Shown piece after piece: positions 35,661-46,855 of a DNA stretch of 64,000 nucleotides (its first letter is position 1; each line of letters starts with the position of its first letter). The position numbers and the translations under genes are program-made. The DNA is from Paenarthrobacter sp. PH39-S1 (lineage in GTDB: Bacteria; Actinomycetota; Actinomycetes; Actinomycetales; Micrococcaceae). Below the pieces are notes generated by a model that saw only the letters and a list, made by a program, of their open reading frames with translations, did no database searches and was not told the origin of the DNA. The stretch spans positions 1 through 64,000 of the forward strand of contig NZ_JASISR010000018.1 of NCBI RefSeq assembly GCF_030063245.1, read 5' to 3'.

Positions 35661-36455
35661 CTACCGTAACGCCGGGCGCGGACCGAGGACATCCGATCCG
35701 ACACGCAGGTGTGTCGCACCGGCAGCAAGGGCAGGTTCCAGGTCCTGGCTCATTCCGGCCGAGATTGCGGTGGCATGCGGGAAGCGGTCGACGACGGCGG
35801 CCGACGTCTGTTGGAGCCGCGCGAAGGCTTCGCCCGCGTCACCACCTAAGGGGGCCACCGCCATCACGCCGGCCAGCCGCAGCCCGGGGGCGGCCTCGAT
35901 CAGCTCCGCCAGCTCCAACGCTTGGGCCGGGAGGGCACCTCCGCGCGACCCTGCTGCCCCGTAGCCCTCCACTCCCGCCGGTGTTGACAGTGCGGGGTCC
36001 AAGTTCAGCTGGATGAAACAGAGCAAGTCCGCCCGGTTGCTGCGCTGCTGCTCCGCGGTGATGGCCGCGCTCAGGGCTCGGATGAGGCCGGGCCGGTCCA
36101 CGGAGTGGACGGCATGGGCATAACCAGCCACCGATTTCGCTTTGTTGGTCTGCAGCTGACCGATGAAATGCCACCGCAGCGAGGCGCATTCCCGGTGCTG
36201 CGCTACGTTGGCCGATTTGCCGGCCGCTTCCTGGTCCCGGTTCTCGCCGAGGTCCCTTACGCCCAACCCGGCCAGCAGGAGGACATCGGCGGCAGGATGG
36301 AATTTCGTGACGACGATCAGTTTCGGCTCGCCCCAGGCCGCCGGCCGCAGCCGGACGGCGTCGGCAATCCGCTGGCGCACGGCGGCAAGATTTGCGCTCA
36401 GCTCAATCAGGCGGGTATCCCCGTCGGGCTCCCGGGCACCCTCATTCGGTGACAT
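35661..36455 (-). CDS. YggS/PROSC family PLP-binding protein
   Basis: A 264-residue PLP-homeostasis protein with an alanine-racemase-like barrel; it has no known enzymatic activity. The PLP lysine is in VVTKFHPAA, and WHFIGQLQTNK, GENRDQEA and GMSQDLEPA are family blocks. ATG 36455 follows CAGGAG; the start overlaps the end of pgeF by 14 bases. Its place between ftsZ-pgeF and sepF is conserved in many Gram-positive bacteria. Confidence 0.93.
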   Translation of the reverse strand: MSPNEGAREPDGDTRLIELSANLAAVRQRIADAVRLRPAAWGEPKLIVVTKFHPAADVLLLAGLGVRDLGENRDQEAAGKSANVAQHRECASLRWHFIGQLQTNKAKSVAGYAHAVHSVDRPGLIRALSAAITAEQQRSNRADLLCFIQLNLDPALSTPAGVEGYGAAGSRGGALPAQALELAELIEAAPGLRLAGVMAVAPLGGDAGEAFARLQQTSAAVVDRFPHATAISAGMSQDLEPALAAGATHLRVGSDVLGPRPALR

Positions 36456-37239
36456 AAATAACTCCTGCAAATCGGCCCTGCGGGCGGTTATGTGCCGCGT
36501 CCCGGCGGTGCGAGAACAGGCCCGGCTGTTCCATCGTGCACGCCCCAAGACGACGCGTGTTGCCTCCGGCAGCTTCAACTCCGGCTATTTTCACTCCGGC
36601 TCGGGGTGTTTCCCTTCCAGCTCCGACTGATTCCATTCCCGCCACTTCAACACCGGCAGCGGACAGTTGGCTCAGTACTCCGGCCGGCAGATCCAAGGCA
36701 GGCGTTCCCCAACTCGTCGTCGCGAACGTGGAAGGCTCAACCGCCGCTACTTCATCACGCAGCCGGGCGGGCACCTCATAGCAGGCTCCGCAGACGGACG
36801 GTCCCAGCCAGGCACGGATCCGCACCGCACCGCGGCTGCGCATGGCCTCCACGGTCTTCGGCACCACCTGCGAGGCTACGCCGGGCCTGCCGGCATGCGA
36901 GACCGCCAGCACCGGCCTCCCCGCCGCCGACTCCCCCAGCAGCACCACGGGGACGCAGTCGGCCACCAGCACGGCAAGCGAGGCGTCGGTGGAGACCATG
37001 GCGTCCGCCGTCGGGCCCGCGTCCACCGCTGACACCTGCACCACCGCACAGCCGTGCACCTGGTTCATGAACCTCAGCGGCCCTGCTCCCGGCCCCAACT
37101 CGAGCTGCAGCCGAGCGCGGTTCCGCCGCACGCCGTCGGCGTCTCCGCCAACGTGAAAGGCCAGGTTACCGGCACCGGTGTCCGTGAATCCCACCCGGAT
37201 TCCCGGACTGACTTCATGGTTCCACCAGAACACGGCCAC
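36442..37239 (-). CDS. pgeF: PgeF/YfiH family multicopper purine nucleoside phosphorylase-like protein
   Basis: The 265-residue protein carries the YfiH-family metal residues: FMNQVHG, ADCVPVVLL and VSHAGRPGV, plus GPSVCGACYEV. Members have been described as peptidoglycan editing factor or as purine nucleoside phosphorylase/adenosine deaminase/laccase; the physiological role is unsettled. Two features are unusual: HAGRPG replaces the common HAGWRG, and a glycine/alanine-rich insertion of about 35 residues (about 205-235) precedes the final C-TMEQPGLFSHRRD block. Start GTG (37237-37239), 38 bases after the ftsZ stop, with GGAAGG upstream. Confidence 0.88.
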   Translation of the reverse strand: MAVFWWNHEVSPGIRVGFTDTGAGNLAFHVGGDADGVRRNRARLQLELGPGAGPLRFMNQVHGCAVVQVSAVDAGPTADAMVSTDASLAVLVADCVPVVLLGESAAGRPVLAVSHAGRPGVASQVVPKTVEAMRSRGAVRIRAWLGPSVCGACYEVPARLRDEVAAVEPSTFATTSWGTPALDLPAGVLSQLSAAGVEVAGMESVGAGRETPRAGVKIAGVEAAGGNTRRLGACTMEQPGLFSHRRDAAHNRPQGRFAGVIYVTE

Positions 37240-37277
37240 CTGACCTTCCGTCGATTGAAACTGCCCTCGGGGCCGGG

Positions 37278-38465
37278 CTACTTCAGGAAATCGGGCACAT
37301 CCAGGTCATCCATCCGGTGTCCGGAGAGGTCCGGCTCAACGATGGCCGGCAGATCCACATCGAAGCCGGCGTCCGCTGGGACGTGACTGCTGGACTGCTG
37401 GCCCCAGTGGTTGGTCCCGGCTGAGGGAACCGATGCCGGGACTCCGACAGGTGCCGCCAGCGGAACGGCGGGAGCGAGCTGCACAGGAACAGCCGGCTCA
37501 GCCTTGGCCGAGGTGACATCGACATTGTCGAAGCCAGCGGCGATCACTGTCACGCGGGCCTCGTCCCCGAGGGCATCGTCAATGACGGCACCGAAAATGA
37601 TATTCGCTTCCGGGTGCGCCACTTCCTGCACCAGCCGCGCGGCCTCATTGATTTCGAACAACCCGAGATCCGAACCACCCTGGATGGACAGCAGCACGCC
37701 GTGGGCGCCGTCGATCGACGCTTCCAGCAGCGGCGAGGCGATGGCAAGCTCCGCGGCCTTAACGGCACGGTCCTCACCACGGGCGGAGCCGATGCCCATC
37801 AAGGCGGACCCCGCACCCTGCATGACGGACTTGACGTCCGCAAAGTCAAGGTTGATCAGGCCAGGGGTGGTAATCAGATCGGTGATGCCCTGGACGCCGG
37901 AGAGCAGTACCTGATCCGCCGAGCGGAACGCATCCAGCACCGAGACGTTGCGGTCGCTGATGGACAACAGCCTGTCATTGGGGATGACAATGAGCGTATC
38001 GACCTCGTCGCGGAGTGCGTCAATGCCGTTCTCGGCGCTGGTCGCCCGGCGGCGCCCCTCGAAGGTGAACGGACGGGTGACAACGCCGATGGTCAAGGCG
38101 CCGAGCGAGCGGGCAATCCGGGCCACCACGGGCGCTCCGCCGGTACCGGTTCCGCCGCCTTCACCGGCGGTCACGAAGACCATGTCAGCCCCACGCAGCA
38201 CTTCTTCGAGCTCGTCCGCGTGATCCTCGGCGGCCTGGCGTCCAACATCGGGGTTGGCGCCGGCGCCCAGGCCGCGGGTCAGTTCACGTCCGATGTCAAG
38301 CTTGACGTCGGCGTCGGACATCAACAGGGCTTGCGCATCCGTGTTGACGGCGATGAATTCAACGCCGCGCAGTCCAACGTCGATCATCCGGTTGATTGCG
38401 TTGACGCCACCGCCGCCGATGCCGACGACCTTGATGACGGCCAGGTAATTCTGGGGTGCTGCCAC
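37278..38465 (-). CDS. ftsZ: Cell division GTPase FtsZ
   Basis: The bacterial tubulin that assembles the division ring. The 395-residue protein starts at GTG (38463-38465) giving [20 protein letters not shown], preceded by AAGGGA; the open frame upstream is non-coding. GTP-binding motif [13 protein letters not shown], the T7 synergy loop with the acidic residue needed for hydrolysis (NLDFADV), and a C-terminal peptide [10 protein letters not shown] for partner binding are present. A variable Ala/Pro/Val linker of about 70 residues joins the two. Confidence 0.98.
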   Translation of the reverse strand: MAAPQNYLAVIKVVGIGGGGVNAINRMIDVGLRGVEFIAVNTDAQALLMSDADVKLDIGRELTRGLGAGANPDVGRQAAEDHADELEEVLRGADMVFVTAGEGGGTGTGGAPVVARIARSLGALTIGVVTRPFTFEGRRRATSAENGIDALRDEVDTLIVIPNDRLLSISDRNVSVLDAFRSADQVLLSGVQGITDLITTPGLINLDFADVKSVMQGAGSALMGIGSARGEDRAVKAAELAIASPLLEASIDGAHGVLLSIQGGSDLGLFEINEAARLVQEVAHPEANIIFGAVIDDALGDEARVTVIAAGFDNVDVTSAKAEPAVPVQLAPAVPLAAPVGVPASVPSAGTNHWGQQSSSHVPADAGFDVDLPAIVEPDLSGHRMDDLDVPDFLK

Positions 38466-38557
38466 GTTACGTGTCCCTTGTTCGTGTGCTGTTTGAAAAT
38501 TCGTGTGCCCGGCAGGGCGTAGTAGTGACGCCCGGGGGCTCCACTGGTTAGTCTGTG

Positions 38558-38614
38558 CTGCTGGTCGAAGCCTGTACTGCTGGTTGAAGCTTGGATAGCT
38601 GGTGAAGCTTGGGA
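38558..38614. repeat. Imperfect 19-bp tandem repeat upstream of ftsZ
   Basis: Three units at 38558, 38577 and 38596 (CTGCTGGTTGAAGCTTGGA and variants) lie in the 266-bp interval 38466-38731 between ftsQ and ftsZ. The interval must hold the ftsZ promoter(s); AT-rich DNA around 38635-38730 is the most likely place. No gene is seen. Confidence 0.7.
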
Positions 38615-38731
38615 GCCTAACCCTCAACTTGAAGGTTATAGTTATGTCAAGTAACTCTTGTCTGAGACGCTATTGGGCATCGCTTCAGCATGCAATTACC
38701 GCCGTGGGCGTGTCGGATTAATCGGTGAAAA

Positions 38732-39991
38732 TTATCTCGTCACCGGGTGCCGCGGCGTGCTGACGTCGTAAACCTGTACCGCCGCCGGGGCAGGCTTTCC
38801 TACCGCCGCCGTCGGAGCGGGGGCATTCAGCAGCGCTTCCAGGACCTTCGCCTTGAGCTCCTTCTCGCTGGCGTTGCCCCAGATTATCGTCTTTCCATCG
38901 TTGAGCGTCAGTTCGACGGCGTCCGGCGAGGCAGCCGATGCATGCTCCAGTTTAGCGAGCACAGTCTGCGGCAGTGCAGCCAGCACCCCGGCCATGGCCT
39001 TGAAGGTCTCCTTGCCGATGACCGCGGTGCCGCCGTCGATCAGCGGCAGCGCCACGGCGGCAGGATCCGCCGTCCCGCCCAACTGTATGCCGTCCGGGTC
39101 AACCATAATGTACTGCTGGTCCGTTTTGAGCAGCGCGACCGGCTCACGTTCCAGCACATGCACCAGCAGGGACGACGGCGGCCTCGCTTCCACGGACACG
39201 GAACGGACCTGTTGAAGCGGCGCCAGAAGATGTTCCACTTGGGCTTGGTCGATCTGCGGCAGCGGCTTGTCTTTCAGCGGCGCCAGCGCTGCCTGAATGA
39301 CCCCGGTCGTGGCCAGCTTGTTGCCGTCGACCGTGATGGTCTTCAGCGCCAGCAGCGGAGAGAACATCGCGATGGCAAGCACGGCAGCGACGACAACGGC
39401 AATGCCGACGACGGCGATCCAGAGATTGCGCCGGCGGCGCCTCCGCGGCGGCGCCGGAAAGGCAAGGACCGTGGCCGACGGACCTTTTACAGCTGACGGA
39501 CCCGATTCCACATCGTCCGACCCTGGGCTGTCCAGTCTTGCAGTGAGCGGCTCCGGCGCGCCCGGCGCCGCGTGCAGCGCGAGGACGGAAACCTTGGCGG
39601 AACCCGCCCTGGCAGTTGAAGCAGGCGCGGCAGTTGAAGCAGTCGCGATAAAAGCACCGACTTCCCGGCCTGCGGCTGCCAGGGCGCCGCCTTCCCGGCC
39701 CACGTCCCCCGGGCGCCCGTCTGCCACAGTGCCGCCTTCCCGGCCCACGCCTGCCGGAGTGCCGCGTTCCATGCCCCCGTCATCGAGGGTGGAGTCCGCA
39801 TGGTGGTCCAGCGCAGCGTCGTCGGGGACAGCGTTTTTTGCGGTGCCGATCTTTGACGCGGTGACTTTGCCGGAGTGCGGCGCCGGACCGTCATCCGCCG
39901 CCGCGGACCGCACGTCGGAACGCGTGCGAAAGCCGGGACCCGGCTTAGCCGGGTCTGTGCGGATCACCGGAGGCTTGCGTTTACCCGTCAT
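38732..39991 (-). CDS. ftsQ: Cell division protein FtsQ with long N-terminal tail
   Basis: FtsQ links early and late divisome proteins. The 419-residue protein has a cytoplasmic tail of about 190 residues, one transmembrane helix (about 191-213, LWIAVVGIAVVVAAVLAIAMF), a POTRA domain (LLALKTITVDGNK) and a beta domain. The tail is two to three times the usual length and low in complexity, with imperfect VGREGG repeats. The start lies within the end of murC (11-base overlap). Downstream is the gap before ftsZ. Confidence 0.94.
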   Translation of the reverse strand: MTGKRKPPVIRTDPAKPGPGFRTRSDVRSAAADDGPAPHSGKVTASKIGTAKNAVPDDAALDHHADSTLDDGGMERGTPAGVGREGGTVADGRPGDVGREGGALAAAGREVGAFIATASTAAPASTARAGSAKVSVLALHAAPGAPEPLTARLDSPGSDDVESGPSAVKGPSATVLAFPAPPRRRRRRNLWIAVVGIAVVVAAVLAIAMFSPLLALKTITVDGNKLATTGVIQAALAPLKDKPLPQIDQAQVEHLLAPLQQVRSVSVEARPPSSLLVHVLEREPVALLKTDQQYIMVDPDGIQLGGTADPAAVALPLIDGGTAVIGKETFKAMAGVLAALPQTVLAKLEHASAASPDAVELTLNDGKTIIWGNASEKELKAKVLEALLNAPAPTAAVGKPAPAAVQVYDVSTPRHPVTR

Positions 39992-41576
39992 GCGTGCCGT
40001 CCGCCCTGTCCGACGCGTTCTGGGTCGGCAAGCCGCTGCGCCCGGGGGCCGTTTTGCCGTCGAGGGCAGCGACCAGGGCGGCCCCGTATCGGGTCACGTC
40101 GCCGGCGCCGATGGTGAGGATGATGTCGCCGGGTGCCGCGGCCGCCGTGAGGACGGCGACGGCGGCCTGCGCGTCCGGAAAATGTCCCCCGGGCCGGTCC
40201 AGACCCACGGTGATCAATTCGCTGCTGACGCCGGGAATGGGATCTTCGCGGGCTGGATAGATGTCCAGCACCGCCACGGTGTCCGCGCTTGAGAGCGCAC
40301 GGCTGAACGCGGCGGCGAACTCCCGGGTGCGGGAATAAAGGTGGGGCTGGAAGAGCACGTGAACTTGGTGCTCACCCGCCACGGCCCGGGCCGCGGCCAG
40401 GGCCGCGTCAACCTCCGTCGGGTGATGGGCGTAGTCGTCGAACACGCGGACCCCTGCCGCTTCCCCTTTGGCTTCAAAGCGCCGGGCGGCACCGGAGAAG
40501 GTCCCCAGCGCGGCCACCGCCACCGCCGGATCCACGCCGAGTTCCAACGCCACGGCCAAGGCGGCCACGGCATTGCGCACGTTATGAACGCCGGGGACCT
40601 GCAGGGCCAGCGGCAGCTCCAACAGCTGCCCCTGTCGGCGCACCGTGACCGTGCCGTGGGTGCCGGTACCGCGGCTGACCATCTCCTTGGAAATCCGCAG
40701 ATCCGCCGTCCCGCCGTGACCGTAGAGCAGCACCCGCGTTCCGGCGGCCCGTGACTGCTGCGCCAGCGTCCGGGAGCCGTCGTCGTCCGAGCAGGCGATC
40801 AGCAGCCCGTCCGGCGGCAGCAGCGCGGCAAAATCGGCAAAGGCACGGTGGACCGCCTCGGCGCTGCCGTAGTGGTCCAGGTGGTCCGGCTCGGCGTTGG
40901 TGACGACGGCGATCGTCGGCCGGTAGTTCAGGAAGGAGCCGTCCGACTCGTCCGCCTCGGCGACAAAGATGCCCGATGTGCCGTGTGCTGCATTGACGCC
41001 CAGCGCCGGGACGGTACCGCCGATGGCAAACGATGGGTCCAGACCGACTCCGCGCAACAGCACGGCAATCATCGCGGTGGTGGTCGTTTTGCCGTGGGTC
41101 CCGGCCACCGCCACCACGGTGTGGCCCTGCATGACGGCGGCCAGGGCTTCGGAGCGGTGCAGCACGCGGAGTCCGGCGGCCCGGGCGGCGGCAAGTTCCG
41201 GGTTGGACCCGCGGATCGCGGACGACACGACGACCGTGTCAACTGCACCGATGGAACCGCTGTCCTGCCCGACGTGCACCCGGGCACCGAGGGCCGCTAA
41301 GTCAGCCAGCGCGGTGGAGGCGATCGCATCGGAGCCACTGACCGTAACGCCGCGGGCCAGCATGATCCGCGCGATGGCTGACATCCCGGCACCGCCGATG
41401 CCGATGAAGTGGACGCGGCCCAGCGTCGTGAGCGCATCGTCCGCGGCGGTCCCGGGGCTGCCGGCGCTGCCGGGGCTGCCGGCGCTGCCGGGGCTGCCCG
41501 CGCTGCCGGGGGCAACACTGCTGACACTGTCGCTGTTGTCGGTTCCGCTGCCTATGTTGACTGAGGCTGCCGTCAT
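39981..41576 (-). CDS. murC: UDP-N-acetylmuramate--L-alanine ligase
   Basis: Adds L-alanine to UDP-MurNAc. The 531-residue protein has the N-terminal [16 protein letters not shown] motif [21 protein letters not shown] and the C-terminal [10 protein letters not shown]. About 40 extra residues at the N-terminus contain three Ala-Gly-Ser-Pro-Gly-Ser hexapeptides from an 18-bp repeat. The start overlaps murG by four bases (ATGA). No ddl or murB gene sits between murC and ftsQ. Confidence 0.97.
   Translation of the reverse strand: MTAASVNIGSGTDNSDSVSSVAPGSAGSPGSAGSPGSAGSPGTAADDALTTLGRVHFIGIGGAGMSAIARIMLARGVTVSGSDAIASTALADLAALGARVHVGQDSGSIGAVDTVVVSSAIRGSNPELAAARAAGLRVLHRSEALAAVMQGHTVVAVAGTHGKTTTTAMIAVLLRGVGLDPSFAIGGTVPALGVNAAHGTSGIFVAEADESDGSFLNYRPTIAVVTNAEPDHLDHYGSAEAVHRAFADFAALLPPDGLLIACSDDDGSRTLAQQSRAAGTRVLLYGHGGTADLRISKEMVSRGTGTHGTVTVRRQGQLLELPLALQVPGVHNVRNAVAALAVALELGVDPAVAVAALGTFSGAARRFEAKGEAAGVRVFDDYAHHPTEVDAALAAARAVAGEHQVHVLFQPHLYSRTREFAAAFSRALSSADTVAVLDIYPAREDPIPGVSSELITVGLDRPGGHFPDAQAAVAVLTAAAAPGDIILTIGAGDVTRYGAALVAALDGKTAPGRSGLPTQNASDRADGTHDG
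41455..41508. repeat. 18-bp in-frame tandem repeat at the murC N-terminus
   Basis: Three 18-bp units (41455, 41473, 41491; GGGCTGCCGGCGCTGCCG, the third with one change) encode (AGSPGS)n just before the first beta strand of MurC. Confidence 0.9.
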
Positions 41577-42706
41577 CGTCCTGCCGCCTTCTTAACCATC
41601 TCTGCCATCCGGTCGTCCGCATCGCGGATGCCCAACCGCCGGGCCTGCAAGCCCATATGTTCGAGCCGCCGCTGGTCCGCCAGCAGCGGCAGAATTTCCC
41701 GCTGCAGCCACTCCGGATTGAAATCGGCATCCCGGACCAGCAGTGCCCCGCCGGCGGAAACCAGCGGGGCAGCGTTGAGCGCCTGCTCGCCGTTGCCGAC
41801 CGGAAGCGGAACGAACACCGCCGGCAACCCCACCGCGGCGACTTCGGACACCGTGCCGGATCCGGCGCGGCAGAGCAACAGATCGGCAGCAGCATAGGCC
41901 TGTTCCATCGCGTCGACGTATTCCACCTGCCGGTACCGCTCCCCCGCAAGTTGGGTACCGTCGGCGGCCATAACTTTCTTGCCCCGCCCGGTGATGTGCA
42001 GCACCTGAACACCGGCGGCGAGCAGCGCCGGCAGCGACCGCGCGACGGTCTCATTGATCCGCTGTGCCCCGAGTGATCCGCCCGTGACGATCAGCGTCGC
42101 CAGCGCCGGGTCCAGTCCCAATGCTTCCCTGGCCGTCTGCCGGGCAGCACTGCGGTCGAGTGCGGAGATTTGGGTCCGCATGGGCATGCCCACCAGCTGG
42201 CCGCGCCTGATTTTGGTCTGCGCGAACGCGGTGCCGACGAACTCCGTGAAACGGGCCCCGAGCCGGTTGGCCAGCCCTGCCTTGCTGTTGGCCTCATGAA
42301 TGACGATCGGGATGCCGCGCCGGCGGGCGGCCAGGTACATGGGGCTGCAGACGTATCCGCCGACCCCCACCAGGACCGTGGCATTGGCCCGCTCCAGGAT
42401 CTGCGCGGACTGCCGCACTGCCCGTAGCAGCCGGCCGGGCAGCCTGAGCAGCTCAGCGGACGGCTTCCGCGGCAGCGGGACACGATCGATGACGGTGAGC
42501 TCAAGCCCGGCCGCCGGGACCAACCTGTTTTCCATCCCGTCCGCCGTTCCCACGGCCAGCAGCCGGATCGCCGGATCGGCCGCGCGGAGGGCAGCGGCGA
42601 TGGCCAGCAGAGGGCTAATGTGCCCCGCCGAGCCGCCGCCGGCCAGCACCACGGATAGCGGGCCTGATGTGCGGCCGGGGCCGGACGGGCGAACGGGAAT
42701 AGTCAT
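41573..42706 (-). CDS. murG: Lipid II synthase (UDP-GlcNAc transferase)
   Basis: MurG adds GlcNAc to lipid I on the inner membrane face, giving lipid II. The 377-residue protein has [14 protein letters not shown] (the G-loop, with Ser in place of the common Thr), [39 protein letters not shown] and [21 protein letters not shown] (UDP-GlcNAc site). ATG 42706 overlaps the ftsW stop by four bases; an upstream extension inside ftsW is rejected. Confidence 0.96.
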   Translation of the reverse strand: MTIPVRPSGPGRTSGPLSVVLAGGGSAGHISPLLAIAAALRAADPAIRLLAVGTADGMENRLVPAAGLELTVIDRVPLPRKPSAELLRLPGRLLRAVRQSAQILERANATVLVGVGGYVCSPMYLAARRRGIPIVIHEANSKAGLANRLGARFTEFVGTAFAQTKIRRGQLVGMPMRTQISALDRSAARQTAREALGLDPALATLIVTGGSLGAQRINETVARSLPALLAAGVQVLHITGRGKKVMAADGTQLAGERYRQVEYVDAMEQAYAAADLLLCRAGSGTVSEVAAVGLPAVFVPLPVGNGEQALNAAPLVSAGGALLVRDADFNPEWLQREILPLLADQRRLEHMGLQARRLGIRDADDRMAEMVKKAAGR

Positions 42707-44085
42707 GATGGAGCTTTTTCTCTTTCCGGATGAGTGCGGGCAAAAGACAAGACGACGCCGATGGCCGCCAGGACCAGTGTCAGCGCCGTGCCGCCGTAGG
42801 AGATCAGCGGAAGGGGGACGCCGATTACCGGAAGCAGCCCGGTGACCATGGCGATGTTGACGAAGGCCTGGCCGATGATCCAGGTCATGATGCAGCCGCA
42901 CACAATGCGGATGAACGGGTCGTTGTGGCGGACGATAACGCGGAAGATGGCCAGTGCGATGATGCCGTACAGCACAACGAGCACCATTGTTCCCAGCAGG
43001 CCCAGTTCCTCACCGATAATGGCGAAGATAAAGTCGTTGTGCGCCTCCGGGATCCAGTTCCATTTCTGCCGGCTCTGGCCCAGCCCGACACCCCACCATC
43101 CACCCGAGGCCAAGGCATAGATGCCGTTTTGCGCCTGGAAGCAGAGGTCATTACCGTCGCTGCAGTTACCCTGCCAGCCGGAGAGCCGGGAGATCCTGTT
43201 GCCGCTGGTCAGCGCCATCACCACCGCGGCGATTGCGCCAATGACGGCCGCCGGAACGAAGACGCGTGCACGGGCACCGGCAAAGTAGAGCCCGGCAGCA
43301 ACGATCCCCATCATAATCACGGCCGTGCCAAGGTCGTGGCCGAGCAGGACCAGACCGATCGCGAGACCGGCGACGGGGATCACGGGGATGGCCATGTGCT
43401 TCCCCTGCGTCAGCAACGGTTCCTTGCGGGCGAGGACGGCCGCCATCCAGAGCGACAGAGCCAGCTTCGCCGCTTCAGACGGCTGGGCGCTGAAGCCACC
43501 GATTTCAATCCAGTTGCGGTTACCGCCGACCGCTTTTCCGATCGGACTGAACACCAACGCCAGCAGCACAAGGGACAGCCCGACGGCCGGCCATGCCAGT
43601 TTCTTCAGACGGCCGATGCTCAGCCGGGACAATATGAGCATCGCTATCACGCCGATGCCGGCGTACATGCTCTCTTTCAGGAAGAGGTCATAGGCGGGCA
43701 CATTCTGCGAAATGGATTCCGCGGCGGAGGCCGAGAGCACCATCAGCAGGCCAATGCAGGTCAGCGCGAGCGTGGCACCCAAGATGAGGTAGTAGCTGGA
43801 ACCATTGCTGGGCCGGTTGCTGCCTTCGATCCTGGGCCAGAACTCCCGGAAAAACCTACTGACCCGGGAAACCGATGTCACCGGATGGCTGCCTGCGGCG
43901 CGTCCTGCGGCAATCGGACCGGTCCTGCGGGCGCCGGTCGACCTATCGTACGGGTTGGCCCCGGCGGATCTGCCGTGCACCTTGGCGCCGGCGGACCTTT
44001 CATGTGGCGCGGCGCCGGCGGCCGGGCCCTTCGGGGTAACTCCGGCCCGGCCCTTGGGGGCCGGCCGAGCGGGCGTGCTGACCAT
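42703..44085 (-). CDS. ftsW: Septal peptidoglycan polymerase FtsW
   Basis: A SEDS-family glycosyltransferase working with FtsI at the septum. The 460-residue protein has an 85-residue basic, low-complexity cytoplasmic N-terminus ([16 protein letters not shown]-type repeats) followed by about ten membrane helices. [21 protein letters not shown] holds the conserved SEDS extracellular and Gln-Pro-Ser-Glu motif, and [11 protein letters not shown] is the C-terminal signature. The start overlaps the murD stop by one base (TAATG) with GGAG upstream. Confidence 0.96.
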   Translation of the reverse strand: MVSTPARPAPKGRAGVTPKGPAAGAAPHERSAGAKVHGRSAGANPYDRSTGARRTGPIAAGRAAGSHPVTSVSRVSRFFREFWPRIEGSNRPSNGSSYYLILGATLALTCIGLLMVLSASAAESISQNVPAYDLFLKESMYAGIGVIAMLILSRLSIGRLKKLAWPAVGLSLVLLALVFSPIGKAVGGNRNWIEIGGFSAQPSEAAKLALSLWMAAVLARKEPLLTQGKHMAIPVIPVAGLAIGLVLLGHDLGTAVIMMGIVAAGLYFAGARARVFVPAAVIGAIAAVVMALTSGNRISRLSGWQGNCSDGNDLCFQAQNGIYALASGGWWGVGLGQSRQKWNWIPEAHNDFIFAIIGEELGLLGTMVLVVLYGIIALAIFRVIVRHNDPFIRIVCGCIMTWIIGQAFVNIAMVTGLLPVIGVPLPLISYGGTALTLVLAAIGVVLSFARTHPEREKAPS

Positions 44086-45746
44086 TAAAACTCCTTGCCG
44101 GCCTTCGCCTGCCCTTCCACGAGCCCGCGGACGGCGCTGATAAACGCCTCCCCGCGCTGGGCGTAGGAAGCGAACTGATCCATCGATGCCGAGGCCGGAG
44201 CCATCAGCACCGTATCGCCCCGCAGGGCTATTGAGGCGGCAGAGGCCACCGCCCGGGCCATCACGGTCTCGCCGGAAAGCGGCGGCCCTCCCCGACCTGG
44301 TTGTGTGTCCGGAGGCTGAGTGTCTCCTGCCGTCTGTACATTTCCAGTCTGTACCTTTCCAGTCTGTACATTTCCAGTCTGGCCCGTTCGTGTCTCGATC
44401 ACGGGCACATCCGGCGCGTGTCGCCGCAGCGAACCGCTCAGTGCGCTAGTGTCCGCCCCAATCAGGATCACGGCTTTGAGACGGTGGCCATGCCTGCGGA
44501 TCAGCTCGTCGTAGTTAACGCCTTTGGAGAGCCCACCGGCAATCCAGATCACCGAATCGAACGCCGACAGGGACGCCGCCGCCGCGTGCGCGTTGGTGGC
44601 TTTGGAATCGTTGACCCAGAGCACGCCGTTGACGCTGGCCACCGGCTGGATGCGGTGCTCTCCGCTCTCGTACCTGTGCAGGCCGTCCCGGATGGCGCCC
44701 GGTTCGAGACCGTAGGCGCGGACCAGCGCGGCGGCGGCGAGTGCGTTGGCCACCAGGTGCCGCGGCACCAGTTCCGCGATGTCCGAGACCTTGGCCAGTT
44801 CGACGGCGGAATGCTTGCGTTCGGCGATGAAGGCGCGGTCCACCAGCAGTCCGTCGACGACGCCGACCATGCTGATGGCGGGTATACCGGTGGTGAAGCC
44901 GATCGCGCGGCAGCCCTCGACGACGTCGGCCGCTTCCACCATCCGCTCCGTCTCGTCCTGCTCCGCGTTGTAGACACAGGCGAGCCGGGTGTTCGCGTAT
45001 ATTTTCGCCTTATCCGCCGCATAGGCCGCAAAGGATCCGTGCCAGTCCACATGGTCCTCAGCCAGGTTCAGGCAGACGCTGGCCGCCGGGGAGACGGTAT
45101 GGATCCAGTGCAGCTGAAAGGTGGAGAGCTCCACGGCCAGGACGTCATAGCCCTCCGGTTCGCGGACGGCGTCCAGTATCGGCGTGCCGATGTTCCCTGC
45201 GGCGATGGCCCGCAGTCCGCCGGCCTGGAGCATGAGCTCCACCATGGTGGTGGTGGTGGTTTTGCCATTGGTGCCGGTGATCGTGATCCAGTCGGCCGTC
45301 TTCCGCCCGGCGCGGATTCGGACCCGCCAGGCCAGCTCGATGTCCCCCCAGACGGGGATCCCGGCGGCCGCCGCGGCGACCAGCAGCGGATGAGACGGGC
45401 GCATTCCCGGCGTGGTGACAACGAGCTCAGCCTGCTCGCCGTCCACCTGCGGCAGGCGGGTTGACGTCTCCTCACCCAGCAGAACATCGGCGACCCCGAC
45501 GATCCGCAGGGTATCGGCGTTCCGGCGGGCTTCGCCGTCGTCGGACGCCGCGACCACCACGACCCGCGCGCCCAGTTCGGCGAGCGTGTCCGCTGCGGAA
45601 AAACCGGTCTTCGTGATGCCGGTGACCACCACGCGCAGTCCGGACCAGTCCGCGTCCCAGCTGGTCAGCGCGGCCAGGCGGTCCGGATCAGCCTTGGGGA
45701 CATCAGCCTTGGGGACATCGCCGCTGGGGTTAATTGACCGGCTCAC
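44085..45746 (-). CDS. murD: UDP-N-acetylmuramoylalanine--D-glutamate ligase
   Basis: Adds D-glutamate to UDP-MurNAc-Ala. The 553-residue protein is longer than typical MurD (about 450). It has [20 protein letters not shown] motif [26 protein letters not shown], and [15 protein letters not shown]. Extra length comes from two repeat insertions: a duplicated ADVPK near the N-terminus and [16 protein letters not shown]-type repeats near residue 470. GTG 45746 is chosen since it overlaps the mraY stop (GTGA); a frame open further upstream runs inside mraY. Confidence 0.95.
   Translation of the reverse strand: MSRSINPSGDVPKADVPKADPDRLAALTSWDADWSGLRVVVTGITKTGFSAADTLAELGARVVVVAASDDGEARRNADTLRIVGVADVLLGEETSTRLPQVDGEQAELVVTTPGMRPSHPLLVAAAAAGIPVWGDIELAWRVRIRAGRKTADWITITGTNGKTTTTTMVELMLQAGGLRAIAAGNIGTPILDAVREPEGYDVLAVELSTFQLHWIHTVSPAASVCLNLAEDHVDWHGSFAAYAADKAKIYANTRLACVYNAEQDETERMVEAADVVEGCRAIGFTTGIPAISMVGVVDGLLVDRAFIAERKHSAVELAKVSDIAELVPRHLVANALAAAALVRAYGLEPGAIRDGLHRYESGEHRIQPVASVNGVLWVNDSKATNAHAAAASLSAFDSVIWIAGGLSKGVNYDELIRRHGHRLKAVILIGADTSALSGSLRRHAPDVPVIETRTGQTGNVQTGKVQTGNVQTAGDTQPPDTQPGRGGPPLSGETVMARAVASAASIALRGDTVLMAPASASMDQFASYAQRGEAFISAVRGLVEGQAKAGKEF
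44332..44376. repeat. 15-bp in-frame tandem repeat in murD (C-terminal region)
   Basis: Three 15-bp units at 44332, 44347 and 44362 (GTCTGTACATTTCCA, the middle one with one change) encode [10 protein letters not shown] pentapeptides in a loop of MurD. Confidence 0.9.
45687..45716. repeat. 15-bp in-frame duplication near the murD N-terminus
   Basis: Two identical 15-bp units (ATCAGCCTTGGGGAC) encode the doubled ADVPK in the first 20 residues of MurD. Confidence 0.85.
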
Positions 45747-46855
45747 AATTGGACAATCCATTCGGCATAAAAGGCGCCCAGGCCCACGGCCACCATCAGC
45801 CCGCAGAGGATCCAGAAACGGACCACGACGGTGACCTCGGCCCAGCCCTTGAGCTCGAAGTGATGCTGCAGCGGTGCCATCTTGAACACACGTTTGCCGC
45901 CGCTGAGCTTGAAGTAGCCCACCTGAATGATGACGGAGACCGTGATCAGCACGAACAGGCCGCCGATGATGGCCAGCAGGATTTCGGTCCGCGAGAGGAT
46001 GGCGAAGCCGGCTATGGCCCCACCGATGGCCAGCGAGCCGGTGTCCCCCATGAAGATTTTGGCCGGTGATGTGTTCCACCACAGGAAGCCGATCAGCGCC
46101 CCGAAGATGATGACCGACAGCAGTGCCAGGTCCAGCGGATCCCGAACGCTGTAGCAGATGGTGCTGGAGACCGCCCGCGGCGAACCGCACCCCTGGTTGC
46201 CCTGCCAGATCCCCATCAGCGTGTAGGCGCCGAAGACCATCACCGAGGCACCGGCCGCCAGACCGTCGAGGCCGTCGGTGAGGTTCACCCCGTTCGTGGC
46301 CGCGGTGACAATCAGATTGGACCAGATAATGAACAGGATTACCCCGACGCCGGCACCTGCGAACGCCAGATCCAGGCCCGGAATGTCACGGGCAAAGGAG
46401 ATTTTGGTGGTGGCGGGCGTCAGCCCCAGATCATTGGGGAAGTTCAGTGCCAGCACGGCGAACGTCACGCCCACGGCCGCCTGCAGAATGAGTTTTGCTT
46501 TGGCATCGAGCCCCAGGCTGCGCTGTTTGGAAATCTTGATGAAGTCATCCAGGAAGCCCACCAGCCCCATGCCGACCATCAAGAAAAGCATGAGCCAGCC
46601 GGATACGCTCGGACCAGCCGAACGAGGGTCAAGCATCCAGAGCACCAGGTGCGTGACCAGGTAGGCGAACACCACCGAGCCGACGACGACGGCGCCACCC
46701 ATGGTGGGCGTGCCCCGTTTGGTGTGGTGCGAGGTAGGTCCGTCATCGCGGATGAACTGGCCGTATCCCTTATTCACCAGCAGCTTGATGAAGAGCGGCG
46801 TTCCCACCATGGCCAGGGCCAGGCCCAGGCCGGCGCCCATGAGCAGTCCGATCAT
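45743..46855 (-). CDS. mraY: Phospho-MurNAc-pentapeptide translocase
   Basis: MraY transfers phospho-MurNAc-pentapeptide to undecaprenyl phosphate, forming lipid I. The 370-residue integral membrane protein has about ten helices and the catalytic blocks [12 protein letters not shown] (Asp pair), [14 protein letters not shown] and [13 protein letters not shown]. The start overlaps the murF stop by four bases (ATGA). Confidence 0.97.
   Translation of the reverse strand: MIGLLMGAGLGLALAMVGTPLFIKLLVNKGYGQFIRDDGPTSHHTKRGTPTMGGAVVVGSVVFAYLVTHLVLWMLDPRSAGPSVSGWLMLFLMVGMGLVGFLDDFIKISKQRSLGLDAKAKLILQAAVGVTFAVLALNFPNDLGLTPATTKISFARDIPGLDLAFAGAGVGVILFIIWSNLIVTAATNGVNLTDGLDGLAAGASVMVFGAYTLMGIWQGNQGCGSPRAVSSTICYSVRDPLDLALLSVIIFGALIGFLWWNTSPAKIFMGDTGSLAIGGAIAGFAILSRTEILLAIIGGLFVLITVSVIIQVGYFKLSGGKRVFKMAPLQHHFELKGWAEVTVVVRFWILCGLMVAVGLGAFYAEWIVQL

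Noticed and set aside
38732-41576. Missing ddl or murB between murC and ftsQ as a deletion
   Set aside because: In many actinobacteria these genes lie elsewhere; murC and ftsQ overlap by 11 bases, so no deletion scar is visible.
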